Shown here piece by piece: positions 40,881 to 49,515 of a stretch of 64,000 nt of DNA. The first letter of the stretch is position 1. Each line of letters opens with the position of its first letter. Position numbers and translations under genes: made by a program. This DNA comes from Cobetia amphilecti (GTDB lineage Bacteria; Pseudomonadota; Gammaproteobacteria; Pseudomonadales; Halomonadaceae), in assembly GCF_020217465.1 (NCBI RefSeq), contig NZ_CP084115.1, positions 868,001 through 932,000 on the forward strand, written 5' to 3'. The notes under the pieces are model-generated. The model had not been told where the DNA came from and did not search any database. It saw only the letters and a program-made list of their open reading frames with translations.

Positions 40881-41936
40881 TCAGCGCTGCGGCGTGCTCA
40901 GCTGACAGTAGAGGTCATCCAGCAAGGGCAGGGCCAGCCCATGTCGGGCGGCGGCAAGGCGCAATGGGCCAAGGATCGCCTCGACCTCGGTAGGGCGACC
41001 GGCGAGCACATCCTGCAGCATCGAGGCGCGATTGTTGGCGGTCGCGCGGATGACCTGCTCGACCAGCGCCTGCCAGCCTTCCCTCGGGGCAGAGATGCCT
41101 TCGCTATCCAGTACCGCGCTGATCTCCTCGACCGCCTGGCGCACTATCGGGGCAAATGGCCGGTCGCGCAGCTGGCCATTGCGGATGCGATAGCGTGCCA
41201 CCAGGGGATTGATCGCCGCATTGATCGCCAGCTTGTGCCACAGGCGAGTCTGGATGTCCGGTGTCTGCTCGCACGCAAACCCCGCAGCCTTGAGCCAGTC
41301 ACATTGCACGAGAGCGGCCTGGTCGGACTGGCTGTCGGTATCGCCGTCGCCGTCACTCTGCCATGCGCCCAGCCAGGTGTGGCCGCGCCCGGCGTGTTGC
41401 ACGCCAAGGTGCTGGAGTTCATCCGCGGTTGAGCCAGCGTCAGGCGTCGCGCTTGCGCCAGTCTCGGCTGGCAGCCAGGCGCCTTCGGTAGTGCTGGCGC
41501 ATAGCAGATTGGCGTGGCGTTCGGCCAGCCACGGCTGAGCGCTCAGGCCATTCTGCCAGCAGGTCGCGGGAGTCTCGGGCGTGATGTGTGGTGCCAGTTG
41601 CTGCCAGACGGCGGGTACGCCGTGGGCCTTGGTCGTCAGCCAGATGGCGGAAGGCTTTTTGGATGGCGAGTCTTGTAGTGTGTCAATTGTTGAATAATTT
41701 ATCTTTGCGCTAACAGCGTGTGATTCTGGCGTGGTCATGTCGAGCATGACCGCTTGCCCCGACATTGCCTGACGCCCCAGCAGCAAGACACGCGGTAGTG
41801 CGGATGCTCCCTGCTCACGAAGCTCTCGCTGGCGCGCTGCCATCAGCGAAGCCGCCAACAGACGCCCGATGGCGCCTGGACCGATGATCCACAGCCAGTT
41901 ATCTTCCGGATCAGTCATTGTGTGCATATTTGTCAT
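40881..41936 (-). CDS. Ketopantoate reductase (PanE/ApbA)-family protein
   Basis: NADPH-dependent reductase, up to 351 residues from ATG 41936. ATG 41918 is equally possible and no clear ribosome binding site separates them. The N-terminal Rossmann motif is IIGPGAIGRLLAASL. The C-terminal ApbA domain contains LWHKLAINAAINPLVARYRIRNGQL, matching the catalytic Lys and Asn-containing KxxxN-type pattern of PanE, and NNRASMLQDVLAGRPTEVEAI. It could make pantoate for CoA synthesis or reduce another 2-keto acid. An insert around residues 165-210 is longer than in E. coli PanE. Confidence 0.85.
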   Translation of the reverse strand: MTNMHTMTDPEDNWLWIIGPGAIGRLLAASLMAARQRELREQGASALPRVLLLGRQAMSGQAVMLDMTTPESHAVSAKINYSTIDTLQDSPSKKPSAIWLTTKAHGVPAVWQQLAPHITPETPATCWQNGLSAQPWLAERHANLLCASTTEGAWLPAETGASATPDAGSTADELQHLGVQHAGRGHTWLGAWQSDGDGDTDSQSDQAALVQCDWLKAAGFACEQTPDIQTRLWHKLAINAAINPLVARYRIRNGQLRDRPFAPIVRQAVEEISAVLDSEGISAPREGWQALVEQVIRATANNRASMLQDVLAGRPTEVEAILGPLRLAAARHGLALPLLDDLYCQLSTPQR

Positions 41937-41998
41937 CTTGTCATGGAGAGCAGTGCGTGAGCGCGGGAAAGGCCGGTTGTACTTCACCCGACCCGCTG

Positions 41999-44173
41999 TC
42001 AGCTATCGGTCTTGCGCCGTGACCCAGTCGCTCGCTTGCGGGGACTTCTGGATGAGGCACTTTTACGAGAAGCGCCGTCCTTATTGCTGCCAGCAGTGCT
42101 GCCAGAAGCTGCCTTGCCTGAAGCAGTCTTTCCCGAAGAGCTGCCAGAAGCGCGCTTCTTGTAGGACGTTGCCTTGCGCCGCGAGCCGCCCTTGCCACCG
42201 CCCTTGCGTGGCGCGGGTGTCGCACCGCCGACGCTGGCCAATGCCGTGCTCAGACGGCTGGCGGAGCTATCGGCGAGCAGCGCACGCAGATCCACGATCA
42301 GCTCGCTCAAGAAGGGCGCCGCCGGGTCGCCTTGCTCGTGGATCATGCTCAGGCGTTGCTCCCACTGTGCGGTGCGCTCCGGACGCGATACGGCAGGCGG
42401 CAGCGCATGAATCAGCGCGCGACCGATACGCGTCGAGCGCATCGCCTGGCCTTCGCGTACCAGATAGCCGCGATTGATCAGTGTCTCGAGCATGCCGGCG
42501 CGTGTCGCCTCGGTGCCAAGGCCATCCACATCGCGCAGCGTGCGACGCACCGCTTCATCCTCGACGTAGCGTGCGATGTTCATCATCGCCTGAATCAGGC
42601 TGGCGTCATTGAAGGGTTCCGGCGGGCGGGTCTCTTTCTCCTCGATACCACAGTCGAGCACGCAGGCCGGTTCGCCTTCCGTCAGGGCGGGCAGCGGCGG
42701 TGGGGTCTTGTCATCGGCGGCTGCGTTCTTGGCAGAGGCCTTCTTGTCAGCCACATCTTTGTCAGCTGCCTCGCTGGCCTCCGCTGTGCGCTGGAACAGC
42801 ACCTTCCAGCCCTCGTCGATGACGCTGCGGCCACTGGCGCGGAAGGGCTCCTTGGCGAAGCGCAGCTCGACCTTGACCTCGCGATAGCGATAGGCCGGAT
42901 AGAACTGGGCCAGCACGTTGCGCGTGATCATGCGGTAGAGGTTGGCTTCATCGCGCGAGAGGCGCGCATAGTCCGGCTCGCGCCCGGTCGGCGCCAAGGC
43001 GTGGTGCGCGCTGACCTTGCTGTCATTGAAGGCGCGTGAGCGCAGGCTGAAATCGGCACCGCCACTGAAACGTTCAAGCTCGCGGTCACCCACGCAGGCG
43101 CTGATCATCAGATTGGCCATGCCGGCGTGATGTTCGCGCGGCAGGTAGCGGCAGTCGGAGCGCGGATAGGTGATCAGCTGATGGCGCTCGTAAAGCGCCT
43201 GACAGGTGTCGAGTACCTTCTGGGCGGGCAGGCGAAAACGGCGCGCGGCATCGACCTGCAGCGCCGAGAGCGAATAGGGCAGCGGCGCGGGCTGAGACTT
43301 GTCGCTGGCCTCGACACTTTCGACATGGCCATCGCCGAGGGTGGTCAAGGTCGCGAGATGGCGGGCGAGGCGCTCGGCGGGACGGCTATCCAGCAGGCGA
43401 CCCTTGTCATCGAGTGGCAGCGGGGTGCCCTTGTCCGCCAGACGTTGCAGCCAGGGTGAGCTGGGCGCATGCCACCAGGCCTTGAAGCTGCCCGTCGCCA
43501 CGCCAGCCTCTATCCACAGCGGGAAGAAGGCGCGGGGCTCGAAGGCCTCGATTTCCTCATCACGGCGCACGACCAGCCCCAGCAGCGGCGTCTGCACACG
43601 GCCCACCGACAGCACGCCGTCGTGGCCGGCCTGACGCCCGGTCAATGTCCAGGCGCGGGTCAGGTTCATGCCATACAGCCAGTCGGCGCGCTGGCGCGCC
43701 AGTGCGGCTTCATAGAGCGGCTGCCAGCGCTGATTGTCGTCCAGCTTGTTGAGGGCACGGCTGACGGCAGGGCGGTTCATGTCACTGATCAGCAGGCGTT
43801 TGACCGGCCCGCGCCAGCGCATGTGCTCCAGTACTTCCTGCACCAGCAGCTGGCCTTCACGGTCGGGGTCGCCGGCATGCACGACCTCATCGGCCAGCTT
43901 GAGCTGCTCGCGGATGGTCTTGAGCTGACCGCGCGCCTGGCTGCGTGGCTTGAGCTTCCATTGCTCGGGAATGATCGGCAGGTGATCCAGCGACCAGCGC
44001 TTGAAGCGCTCGTCGTAGTCATCCGGCGGGGCCTGCTCCAGCAGGTGGCCGATGCACCAGGTGACACGGGTGTCACCGGCATCGATATAGCCGTCGCGCT
44101 TGCTTGAGCGTCCGGGCAGCGCCTCGGCAATGGCGCGGGCGAGGCTGGGCTTTTCGGCGATGATCAGGCGCAT
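41999..44173 (-). CDS. topB: DNA topoisomerase III TopB
   Basis: Type IA topoisomerase of 724 residues that decatenates DNA through a single-strand break. RLIIAEKPSLARAIAEALPG begins the Toprim domain, with HAGDPDREGQLLVQEVL holding the DxD metal site. The catalytic tyrosine is Y336 in ITYPRSDCRYLP. The start is ATG 44173. Family members are about 650 residues; the excess is a C-terminal tail of about 65 residues made of Lys, Ser, Gly, Ala and Arg, likely disordered and DNA-binding. Confidence 0.96.
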   Translation of the reverse strand: MRLIIAEKPSLARAIAEALPGRSSKRDGYIDAGDTRVTWCIGHLLEQAPPDDYDERFKRWSLDHLPIIPEQWKLKPRSQARGQLKTIREQLKLADEVVHAGDPDREGQLLVQEVLEHMRWRGPVKRLLISDMNRPAVSRALNKLDDNQRWQPLYEAALARQRADWLYGMNLTRAWTLTGRQAGHDGVLSVGRVQTPLLGLVVRRDEEIEAFEPRAFFPLWIEAGVATGSFKAWWHAPSSPWLQRLADKGTPLPLDDKGRLLDSRPAERLARHLATLTTLGDGHVESVEASDKSQPAPLPYSLSALQVDAARRFRLPAQKVLDTCQALYERHQLITYPRSDCRYLPREHHAGMANLMISACVGDRELERFSGGADFSLRSRAFNDSKVSAHHALAPTGREPDYARLSRDEANLYRMITRNVLAQFYPAYRYREVKVELRFAKEPFRASGRSVIDEGWKVLFQRTAEASEAADKDVADKKASAKNAAADDKTPPPLPALTEGEPACVLDCGIEEKETRPPEPFNDASLIQAMMNIARYVEDEAVRRTLRDVDGLGTEATRAGMLETLINRGYLVREGQAMRSTRIGRALIHALPPAVSRPERTAQWEQRLSMIHEQGDPAAPFLSELIVDLRALLADSSASRLSTALASVGGATPAPRKGGGKGGSRRKATSYKKRASGSSSGKTASGKAASGSTAGSNKDGASRKSASSRSPRKRATGSRRKTDS

Positions 44174-44242
44174 CGGGCATCCTGCGGTCAAAGGCTGTCG
44201 ATATGATGATCCATACAGTATGCCGTTGGCCCGAGGCGGGGA

Positions 44243-46195
44243 TCAATCGTCGTCGAGCGCGCGACGTGCCTGGACGAGGGCGCGATACCAGTCGCGGTTG
44301 GCGGTCTGGATCAGCGGGGGGCGATTGGAGAGGTAGCTGACCGGGTGGTGGTCGGCGGGCTGATAGTTGCTGAGCATGTTGAGCGTCGCTTCACGGGCGC
44401 CGAAGGTATCGCGCAGGAACTCGATGGCCAGCGGCTCCAGCTCGACGCGGTAGTGGCGCACCAGCGCGATGGCCAGGGATTCGGCGGTGCGAGACAGGTC
44501 ATCATCGATCTCGCGCACCATGGCGCTGCCCAGGGCCGCCTTGGCCGCCGCGGACTGATTGGGTTCCAGCTGGCCGAAATAGGCGGCATTGGAGCCATTG
44601 ATGGCGCGCTGCACGGCCGGGCGTGACAGGTGTATGTGGGGCTCCAGCGCGAGGGCGATCTCGACCGCCATCGCCTTGGCCTTGTCGACACCGACGCGCA
44701 GCACCGTCTCGCGCGCCTGATAGGCGATCTCGCTGTCGACGCGCTTGATGCGGCTCTCGTTCAAGTGATCGGCCAGATGCTTGCAGACCTCCGCCTTGGC
44801 TTCATCGTCCAGCGCGATGGTCTTTTCCTGGATGCGCAGACCACGACGGCCCGGGCCGACCCGCAGGCGGGTGGCGTCATCGGACATCTGCGAGGCGATG
44901 TTCTCCCAGCGCTTGGACATCTTGAGGAAGACGGCGTGGCTGCGCCCGACCTGCTCGTAGGCATTGGTCACCGTCTTGTAGAGGCGGATGGCGTTGGTGA
45001 GGATGTCGGCCCGCGAGCGCAGCGCGGCGCGGTGTTCACGATCGCCCTCATTGACCGCGATCGCCAGGTGCGTCACCTGCTCGGCAAGGGCGTCCATCGC
45101 CTGGGTTGAGCGCTCCAGCAGTACCTCGGCGCGCAGGCCGGAGGCGGCATCCTCCACCAGGGTGCCGGACTGCTCGGCCAGATAGACCGTCAGCGCCTTG
45201 AGACGTGACAGGCCGGTGGCCTGACGAATGCGATACCGCGAGCGGGCATGCTCCAGGTTGTCCAGCGCGCGCGCCAGCTTCCAGCGGCCACGGTATTCGA
45301 AGGTCAGCAGCGGAATCTTGCGCCCGCTGATCAGCTCGAAGGCCAGAATCAGCATCTCCTCCACGTCCTGCAGGGTCATCAGCAGGTCGTTGTCCTGCTC
45401 GATGGCGGCCAGCACACGCTCGATGAAGTTCTCGTCACGCGGCACGCCGCTGTGCAGATCCGGCGCGCGTCCTTCGAAGCGCTCACGCAGCAGGCCGATG
45501 GCCTCGGGGGCCAGCTCGGCCAGCTCATTGAACTGGGGCTCGAGCCATTCGCGGTTGAGGCTGTTCATGTCGCGGATACGCGCATGCAGGCCCACGCGAC
45601 GGTAGACGTCGATCTGGCTGATGATGCGCGCGGCATCACGGTCATCGAGCAGCTCCAGCGCCGCCAGCTCGACCCCCTCCGGCGCCAGGTCCTGCTTGCG
45701 CAGCAGCATGGCCGCCGCTTCACGCCGGCGGGCATCGCCTTCCAGGCTCTCGACGATCAGATTGCGCGTGGCGAGAATCAGCTCCGGCACGGTGTCGATG
45801 ACGCGCTCGATCTTGGCTTCGGTGCGGTCATAGCGCCGTGAGCTGGTCAGGTTGTGGGCGATATTGGCCACGATGCCCGCGACACCGGTGATGACGGTGT
45901 AGGAGATGAAGAAGATGTAGTTCTCGAAGGTCGGTTCCTTGCCGTAACCGAGCAGATAGCCGCCCCAGGCGCCGATCAGCGTCACCGGGCCTGCGGTCCA
46001 CAGGATCTGCATCAGGCTCACCGACCAGGGCACACGCTCCACGGCCTGGGTAATGCGGCGAATCTCGTCGCGGCCCTCACGCTCCAGACGCACCTGGGGC
46101 GCGTCGTTGGCAGTGTTGGCTCGGGGACGAAAGGGGCTCGGCAACAGCAAGGCAGGCTTCCTTGATTGAACGGGGTGGGGCTTCTGGCACGACAT
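44243..46195 (-). CDS. Uncharacterised membrane protein with long helical cytoplasmic domain
   Basis: I do not recognise this protein. From ATG 46195 it has 650 residues. ATG 46267 is another possible start; none has a good ribosome binding site. After a short arm (LEREGRDEIRRITQAVERV) two membrane segments follow at about residues 58-83 and 92-113 (YIFFISYTVITGVAGIVANIA). The remaining 530 residues are soluble, helical and rich in charged residues, with coiled-coil potential in several stretches (RREAAAMLLRKQDL, HRAALRSRADILTNAIRLY). No enzymatic motif is visible. It lies downstream of, and divergent to, the homocysteine methyltransferase gene. Confidence 0.75.
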   Translation of the reverse strand: MSCQKPHPVQSRKPALLLPSPFRPRANTANDAPQVRLEREGRDEIRRITQAVERVPWSVSLMQILWTAGPVTLIGAWGGYLLGYGKEPTFENYIFFISYTVITGVAGIVANIAHNLTSSRRYDRTEAKIERVIDTVPELILATRNLIVESLEGDARRREAAAMLLRKQDLAPEGVELAALELLDDRDAARIISQIDVYRRVGLHARIRDMNSLNREWLEPQFNELAELAPEAIGLLRERFEGRAPDLHSGVPRDENFIERVLAAIEQDNDLLMTLQDVEEMLILAFELISGRKIPLLTFEYRGRWKLARALDNLEHARSRYRIRQATGLSRLKALTVYLAEQSGTLVEDAASGLRAEVLLERSTQAMDALAEQVTHLAIAVNEGDREHRAALRSRADILTNAIRLYKTVTNAYEQVGRSHAVFLKMSKRWENIASQMSDDATRLRVGPGRRGLRIQEKTIALDDEAKAEVCKHLADHLNESRIKRVDSEIAYQARETVLRVGVDKAKAMAVEIALALEPHIHLSRPAVQRAINGSNAAYFGQLEPNQSAAAKAALGSAMVREIDDDLSRTAESLAIALVRHYRVELEPLAIEFLRDTFGAREATLNMLSNYQPADHHPVSYLSNRPPLIQTANRDWYRALVQARRALDDD

Positions 46196-46405
46196 GGGCT
46201 GCCGAGAGGTTCGTGAGCACGAGCCTCGAGCGCAGCGCGGGGCAAAGGGTGTCGTCAACAGTAGCATTGGGCAGCCTTTTGGCTCCAGTGAGCAAGGGCC
46301 GCAAGCGGGTCGAGCGTGGTAGAATTTCGCCCGCCACTGACTGGCCAGCGGGTCTCGCCAGGTCGTCAGGCTCACGCTAGGACATCAAAAAGCTCTGGAG
46401 GTTGT

Positions 46406-47356
46406 GTGGAACGAGACTTGGAAGCAGGAAAGGGTGCAGGTGACGGGGCTGAAGTCGTGCTGCTGGACGGCGGCATGGGCCAGGAACTGGTGCGTCGTAG
46501 CGGTCGTGAGCCGACGCCGCTGTGGTCGTCTCAGGTGATGCTGGACCAGCCTGAGCTGGTGCGTGACCTGCACCTGGATTTCATTCGTGCCGGCGCGCGC
46601 GTCATCACGCTCAATACCTACACGGCCACGCCGCAGCGTCTGGGCCTGGCGGGTGTCGGCGAGTCGATCGCGGCCATTCATGCCGCCGCCGGCAAGGCCG
46701 CGCGGGATGCCATCGCCCTGAGTGGCGAGGCGGATGTGCGCGTGGCAGGCTGCCTGCCGCCGCTGGTCGCCACCTATCGCCCCGATGTCGCGCCGAGTGC
46801 TGACGAATCCCTGGCCAGCTATCGCCGGCTGGTGGAATTGCAGGCACCGCTGGTCGATGTCCTGCTGTGTGAGGCGCTGTCTTCCTGCGTCGAGGCTCGC
46901 GCCGCTGCCACCGCCGCACTCGAGAGCGGCTTGCCGGTGTGGGTCTCGCTGACGGTGAAGGATGATCTGACCGCGACCCTGCGCAGCGGTGAGCCGCTGG
47001 CCGACGCGATCAGCATGCTGCAAGCGATGGGCGTGGACGCGATCCTGATCAATTGCAGCGCGCCGGAAGCCATTCAGGGTAGTCTGGAAAATCTGCTGGC
47101 CAGCCCGCTGCCGACCGGTGCCTATGCCAACGGCTTCACTTCCATCGCGGAGCTCAATCCCGGCGGCACCGTCAAGGACCTCAAGGCGCGCGAAGACCTT
47201 GGGCCTAAGCAGTACGCGGCGCATGCACTGGGGTGGGTCAATGCCGGCATTCGTATCGTCGGCGGTTGCTGCGAGGTGGGCCCGGCGCATATCGCCTGCC
47301 TGGCCGAACAGCTCAGGTCAGCAGGTTATCGCTGCGTCAGCCGCTTGAGTGAGTGA
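46406..47356 (+). CDS. Homocysteine S-methyltransferase family protein
   Basis: A 316-residue zinc methyltransferase of the BHMT/MmuM type, making methionine from homocysteine and a methyl donor such as S-methylmethionine or a betaine. VLLDGGMGQELVRR opens the barrel. The zinc cysteines are in ILINCSAPE and IVGGCCEVGP. The start is taken as GTG 46406, because GGAGG lies just upstream (spacing four, rather short) and the open frame further left is not family-like. The donor is not evident from sequence. Confidence 0.88.
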   Translation: MERDLEAGKGAGDGAEVVLLDGGMGQELVRRSGREPTPLWSSQVMLDQPELVRDLHLDFIRAGARVITLNTYTATPQRLGLAGVGESIAAIHAAAGKAARDAIALSGEADVRVAGCLPPLVATYRPDVAPSADESLASYRRLVELQAPLVDVLLCEALSSCVEARAAATAALESGLPVWVSLTVKDDLTATLRSGEPLADAISMLQAMGVDAILINCSAPEAIQGSLENLLASPLPTGAYANGFTSIAELNPGGTVKDLKAREDLGPKQYAAHALGWVNAGIRIVGGCCEVGPAHIACLAEQLRSAGYRCVSRLSE

Positions 47357-47362
47357 ACGATG

Positions 47363-47397
47363 AGGGGCGAGGCTTCCTCGTGATAGACTTCGCCCCT
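47363..47397 (+). terminator. Possible terminator after the homocysteine methyltransferase gene
   Basis: AGGGGCGA pairs with TCGCCCCT eight bases after the stop, with an inner GAGG/CCTC that could extend the fold. It is followed by TGATT rather than a T-run, so it is only a weak candidate. Confidence 0.35.
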
Positions 47398-47511
47398 TGA
47401 TTCGCAGGTTCTGACGGGCATCGCGCCTGGGGAAACGCCGAGGTGAACGCCAAGGCGAAGACCGGGGCGCGGTGCCTGCAGGGCTGTGAAACGCTTTTTT
47501 AGGGAGATGCC

Positions 47512-49338
47512 ATGCTTGCCGAGTGGGTCGAACGGCTCTTGAGTTACGCCAGTGGGGCACTTGATGCCATCCGCGCCGATGAATCCTTTCCTGCCTTCAT
47601 GCAGTGGGCGCATTCGGAGGGCGTGAACTACAGCGGTGGCGACGAAGCGCTGGCGGTAGCGCTGGCGCCGGTGCTGTGGAGCCAGACTCCGCTGGTGCGA
47701 CTCGATTTCGCGCGCGAGTCGTTGGCACCGCCCGGACGCAACGAGCCTTGCTGGTGTGACTCGGGTCGCAAGTACAAGCAGTGCTGCGACAAGGTGCAGC
47801 TGCCGGCGATTCCGGATCATCTAATGTGGATGCTGTCGCTGCGCGAGTTCAAGGGTGAACAGCTCAAGGCGGCGCTGGCCTCTGGTCTCGCGCCGGCGCA
47901 GGCGCTGCTCGAGGCGGGGCTGATCAGCGCCGAGAGCGGCAATCGCGGTCGGGCTCAGCAGATCATGGAGGCGCTGTTCGATACCAGCGACTGGTCGCGT
48001 CTGCCCGAGCAGGCCGAGCCTGGCTTCGAGCTGCTGCTGGACCTCTATCAGGAGCGCGGCTTCACCCGCAAGAAGGCGCTGCTGCTCGATGAGGTGCTGG
48101 AGCGTGGCCCTGCCTTCCTGCGCGGCGTCGCCCTGGAGCATCAATGTCTGCTGCATCTGGACAGCGATGATCTGGGCTCGGCGCGCGCCGCCTTCATTCG
48201 TGCCCAGCAGACGCTGCCCGATTCGCCGACGCTGGCGTATATCGAAGCCATGCTGCTGCTGCACGAGGGCCAGCCGGAAGAGGCGCAGGATCGTGCGCGC
48301 TTCTGGTGGCGTCGACTGTCCAAGCAGAAGGACATCGAGCCCGGTCAGCTGGAATTCCTGGCGGATCTGGCCGAAAACCCGCGTGCCACGCTCGCCGAGC
48401 AGATGGTCAATTCCGATGAGTCGCTGTCGGATTCACTGGCCGCCCTGCAGGCGCTGTTCGAGGTGATCGAGCATCCGCCGCGTCTGGCGCTTGAAACGCA
48501 GGAAGATAGCAGTCTGCTGTTCCGTCAGAATGCGGAGCAGGCCGTGACACTCGGGCTCTGGGAGGCGGTCTTCCCGGCGCGTATCGAGGAAGAGGCGGCA
48601 CTGGCGCTGGATATCGATCCCTGGGATGTCCAGGACCCCAACGAGTGGCTGCAGCAGCTGTGCGCCAGCCCCGAATGGCTGGACGTTCCGGCGGTGTGTC
48701 AGGGGCTGATTCTGGCGCTGGCCAGTCGCTTCGGTAGCCTGCCGTGGATGTCGGACACCTTCTTCGTGCCGCTGGCAAAGCGCTTCGATCGTTGGCTCGA
48801 TCAGATCGAACAGGCCGGCGGCCTGCTGCGCTGGGAAGATGGCGACAACGCCCAGTTGCTGCGCTGTGGGCTGGGGCTGGTGATCGGCATGGAGCGCGGT
48901 GAGCGCGAGCGTTCGCGCCAGTTGGCGGAGCGCCTGCTCAAGCTTGACGAGGAAGACAGCCTCGGCCTGCGTGAGCTGGTGCTGGATCAGCTGCTGCGCG
49001 AAGGCCGCAACGACGAGGCCGTGGCCCTCGCCGAGCATGATATCGAGCGACGTGCCGTCGATGAGGAAATGCCGCTGTTGGGCATCCTGATGGGCCAGGT
49101 GCTGGCGCTCTATCGACTGGGTCGCGACAAGGACGCCGAGCAGGCACTCGAGATCGTGCGGGAAGCCAATTCGCATCTGATCAGCCTGCTGCTGGCGGAG
49201 CATCCGCGGCCGGTGAGTCTGGCGGTGGAAGCACCGGAGCCCGGCACGCGTGGTGAGGCCTGGCAGTACCGCACCTTGATGCGCGACCAGTGGAAGCGCA
49301 GCGAAGGCGCGCTTGCCTGGCTGGCCAAGCATCGCTGA
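47512..49338 (+). CDS. SEC-C motif and TPR-like repeat protein
   Basis: A 608-residue cytoplasmic protein without signal peptide or membrane segment. The SEC-C zinc motif, CWCDSGRKYKQCC within residues about 77-92, is preceded by PPGRNEP. The rest is helical and TPR-like, for example ARAAFIRAQQTLPDSPTLAYIEAMLLLHEGQPEEA and the 475-540 region. SEC-C binds zinc in SecA and in many uncharacterised proteins. The role is unknown; a scaffold or chaperone-like function is a guess. A strong bidirectional terminator follows. Confidence 0.82.
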   Translation: MLAEWVERLLSYASGALDAIRADESFPAFMQWAHSEGVNYSGGDEALAVALAPVLWSQTPLVRLDFARESLAPPGRNEPCWCDSGRKYKQCCDKVQLPAIPDHLMWMLSLREFKGEQLKAALASGLAPAQALLEAGLISAESGNRGRAQQIMEALFDTSDWSRLPEQAEPGFELLLDLYQERGFTRKKALLLDEVLERGPAFLRGVALEHQCLLHLDSDDLGSARAAFIRAQQTLPDSPTLAYIEAMLLLHEGQPEEAQDRARFWWRRLSKQKDIEPGQLEFLADLAENPRATLAEQMVNSDESLSDSLAALQALFEVIEHPPRLALETQEDSSLLFRQNAEQAVTLGLWEAVFPARIEEEAALALDIDPWDVQDPNEWLQQLCASPEWLDVPAVCQGLILALASRFGSLPWMSDTFFVPLAKRFDRWLDQIEQAGGLLRWEDGDNAQLLRCGLGLVIGMERGERERSRQLAERLLKLDEEDSLGLRELVLDQLLREGRNDEAVALAEHDIERRAVDEEMPLLGILMGQVLALYRLGRDKDAEQALEIVREANSHLISLLLAEHPRPVSLAVEAPEPGTRGEAWQYRTLMRDQWKRSEGALAWLAKHR

Positions 49339-49423
49339 GCCGGTGTCAAAGGCTGCTCATGCTGCCTGACGAGTGATCGCAAGCGCTCGTATGACTAGAC
49401 CTCGTGTGACAAGGCCCCGTATG

Positions 49424-49461
49424 AAAAACCCCGCAGTGCCACGGCACTGCGGGGTTTTTTT
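49424..49461. terminator. Bidirectional intrinsic terminator
   Basis: CCCCGCAGTGCC and GGCACTGCGGGG form a perfect 12-bp stem flanked by five A's and seven T's. It separates the convergent SEC-C/TPR gene and the polysaccharide operon. Confidence 0.93.
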
Positions 49462-49515
49462 GTGTCTCGCCTTGCATCGCGAGGCGGGCTCAGGGGGAAG
49501 CGTGAACGGAGGCGA

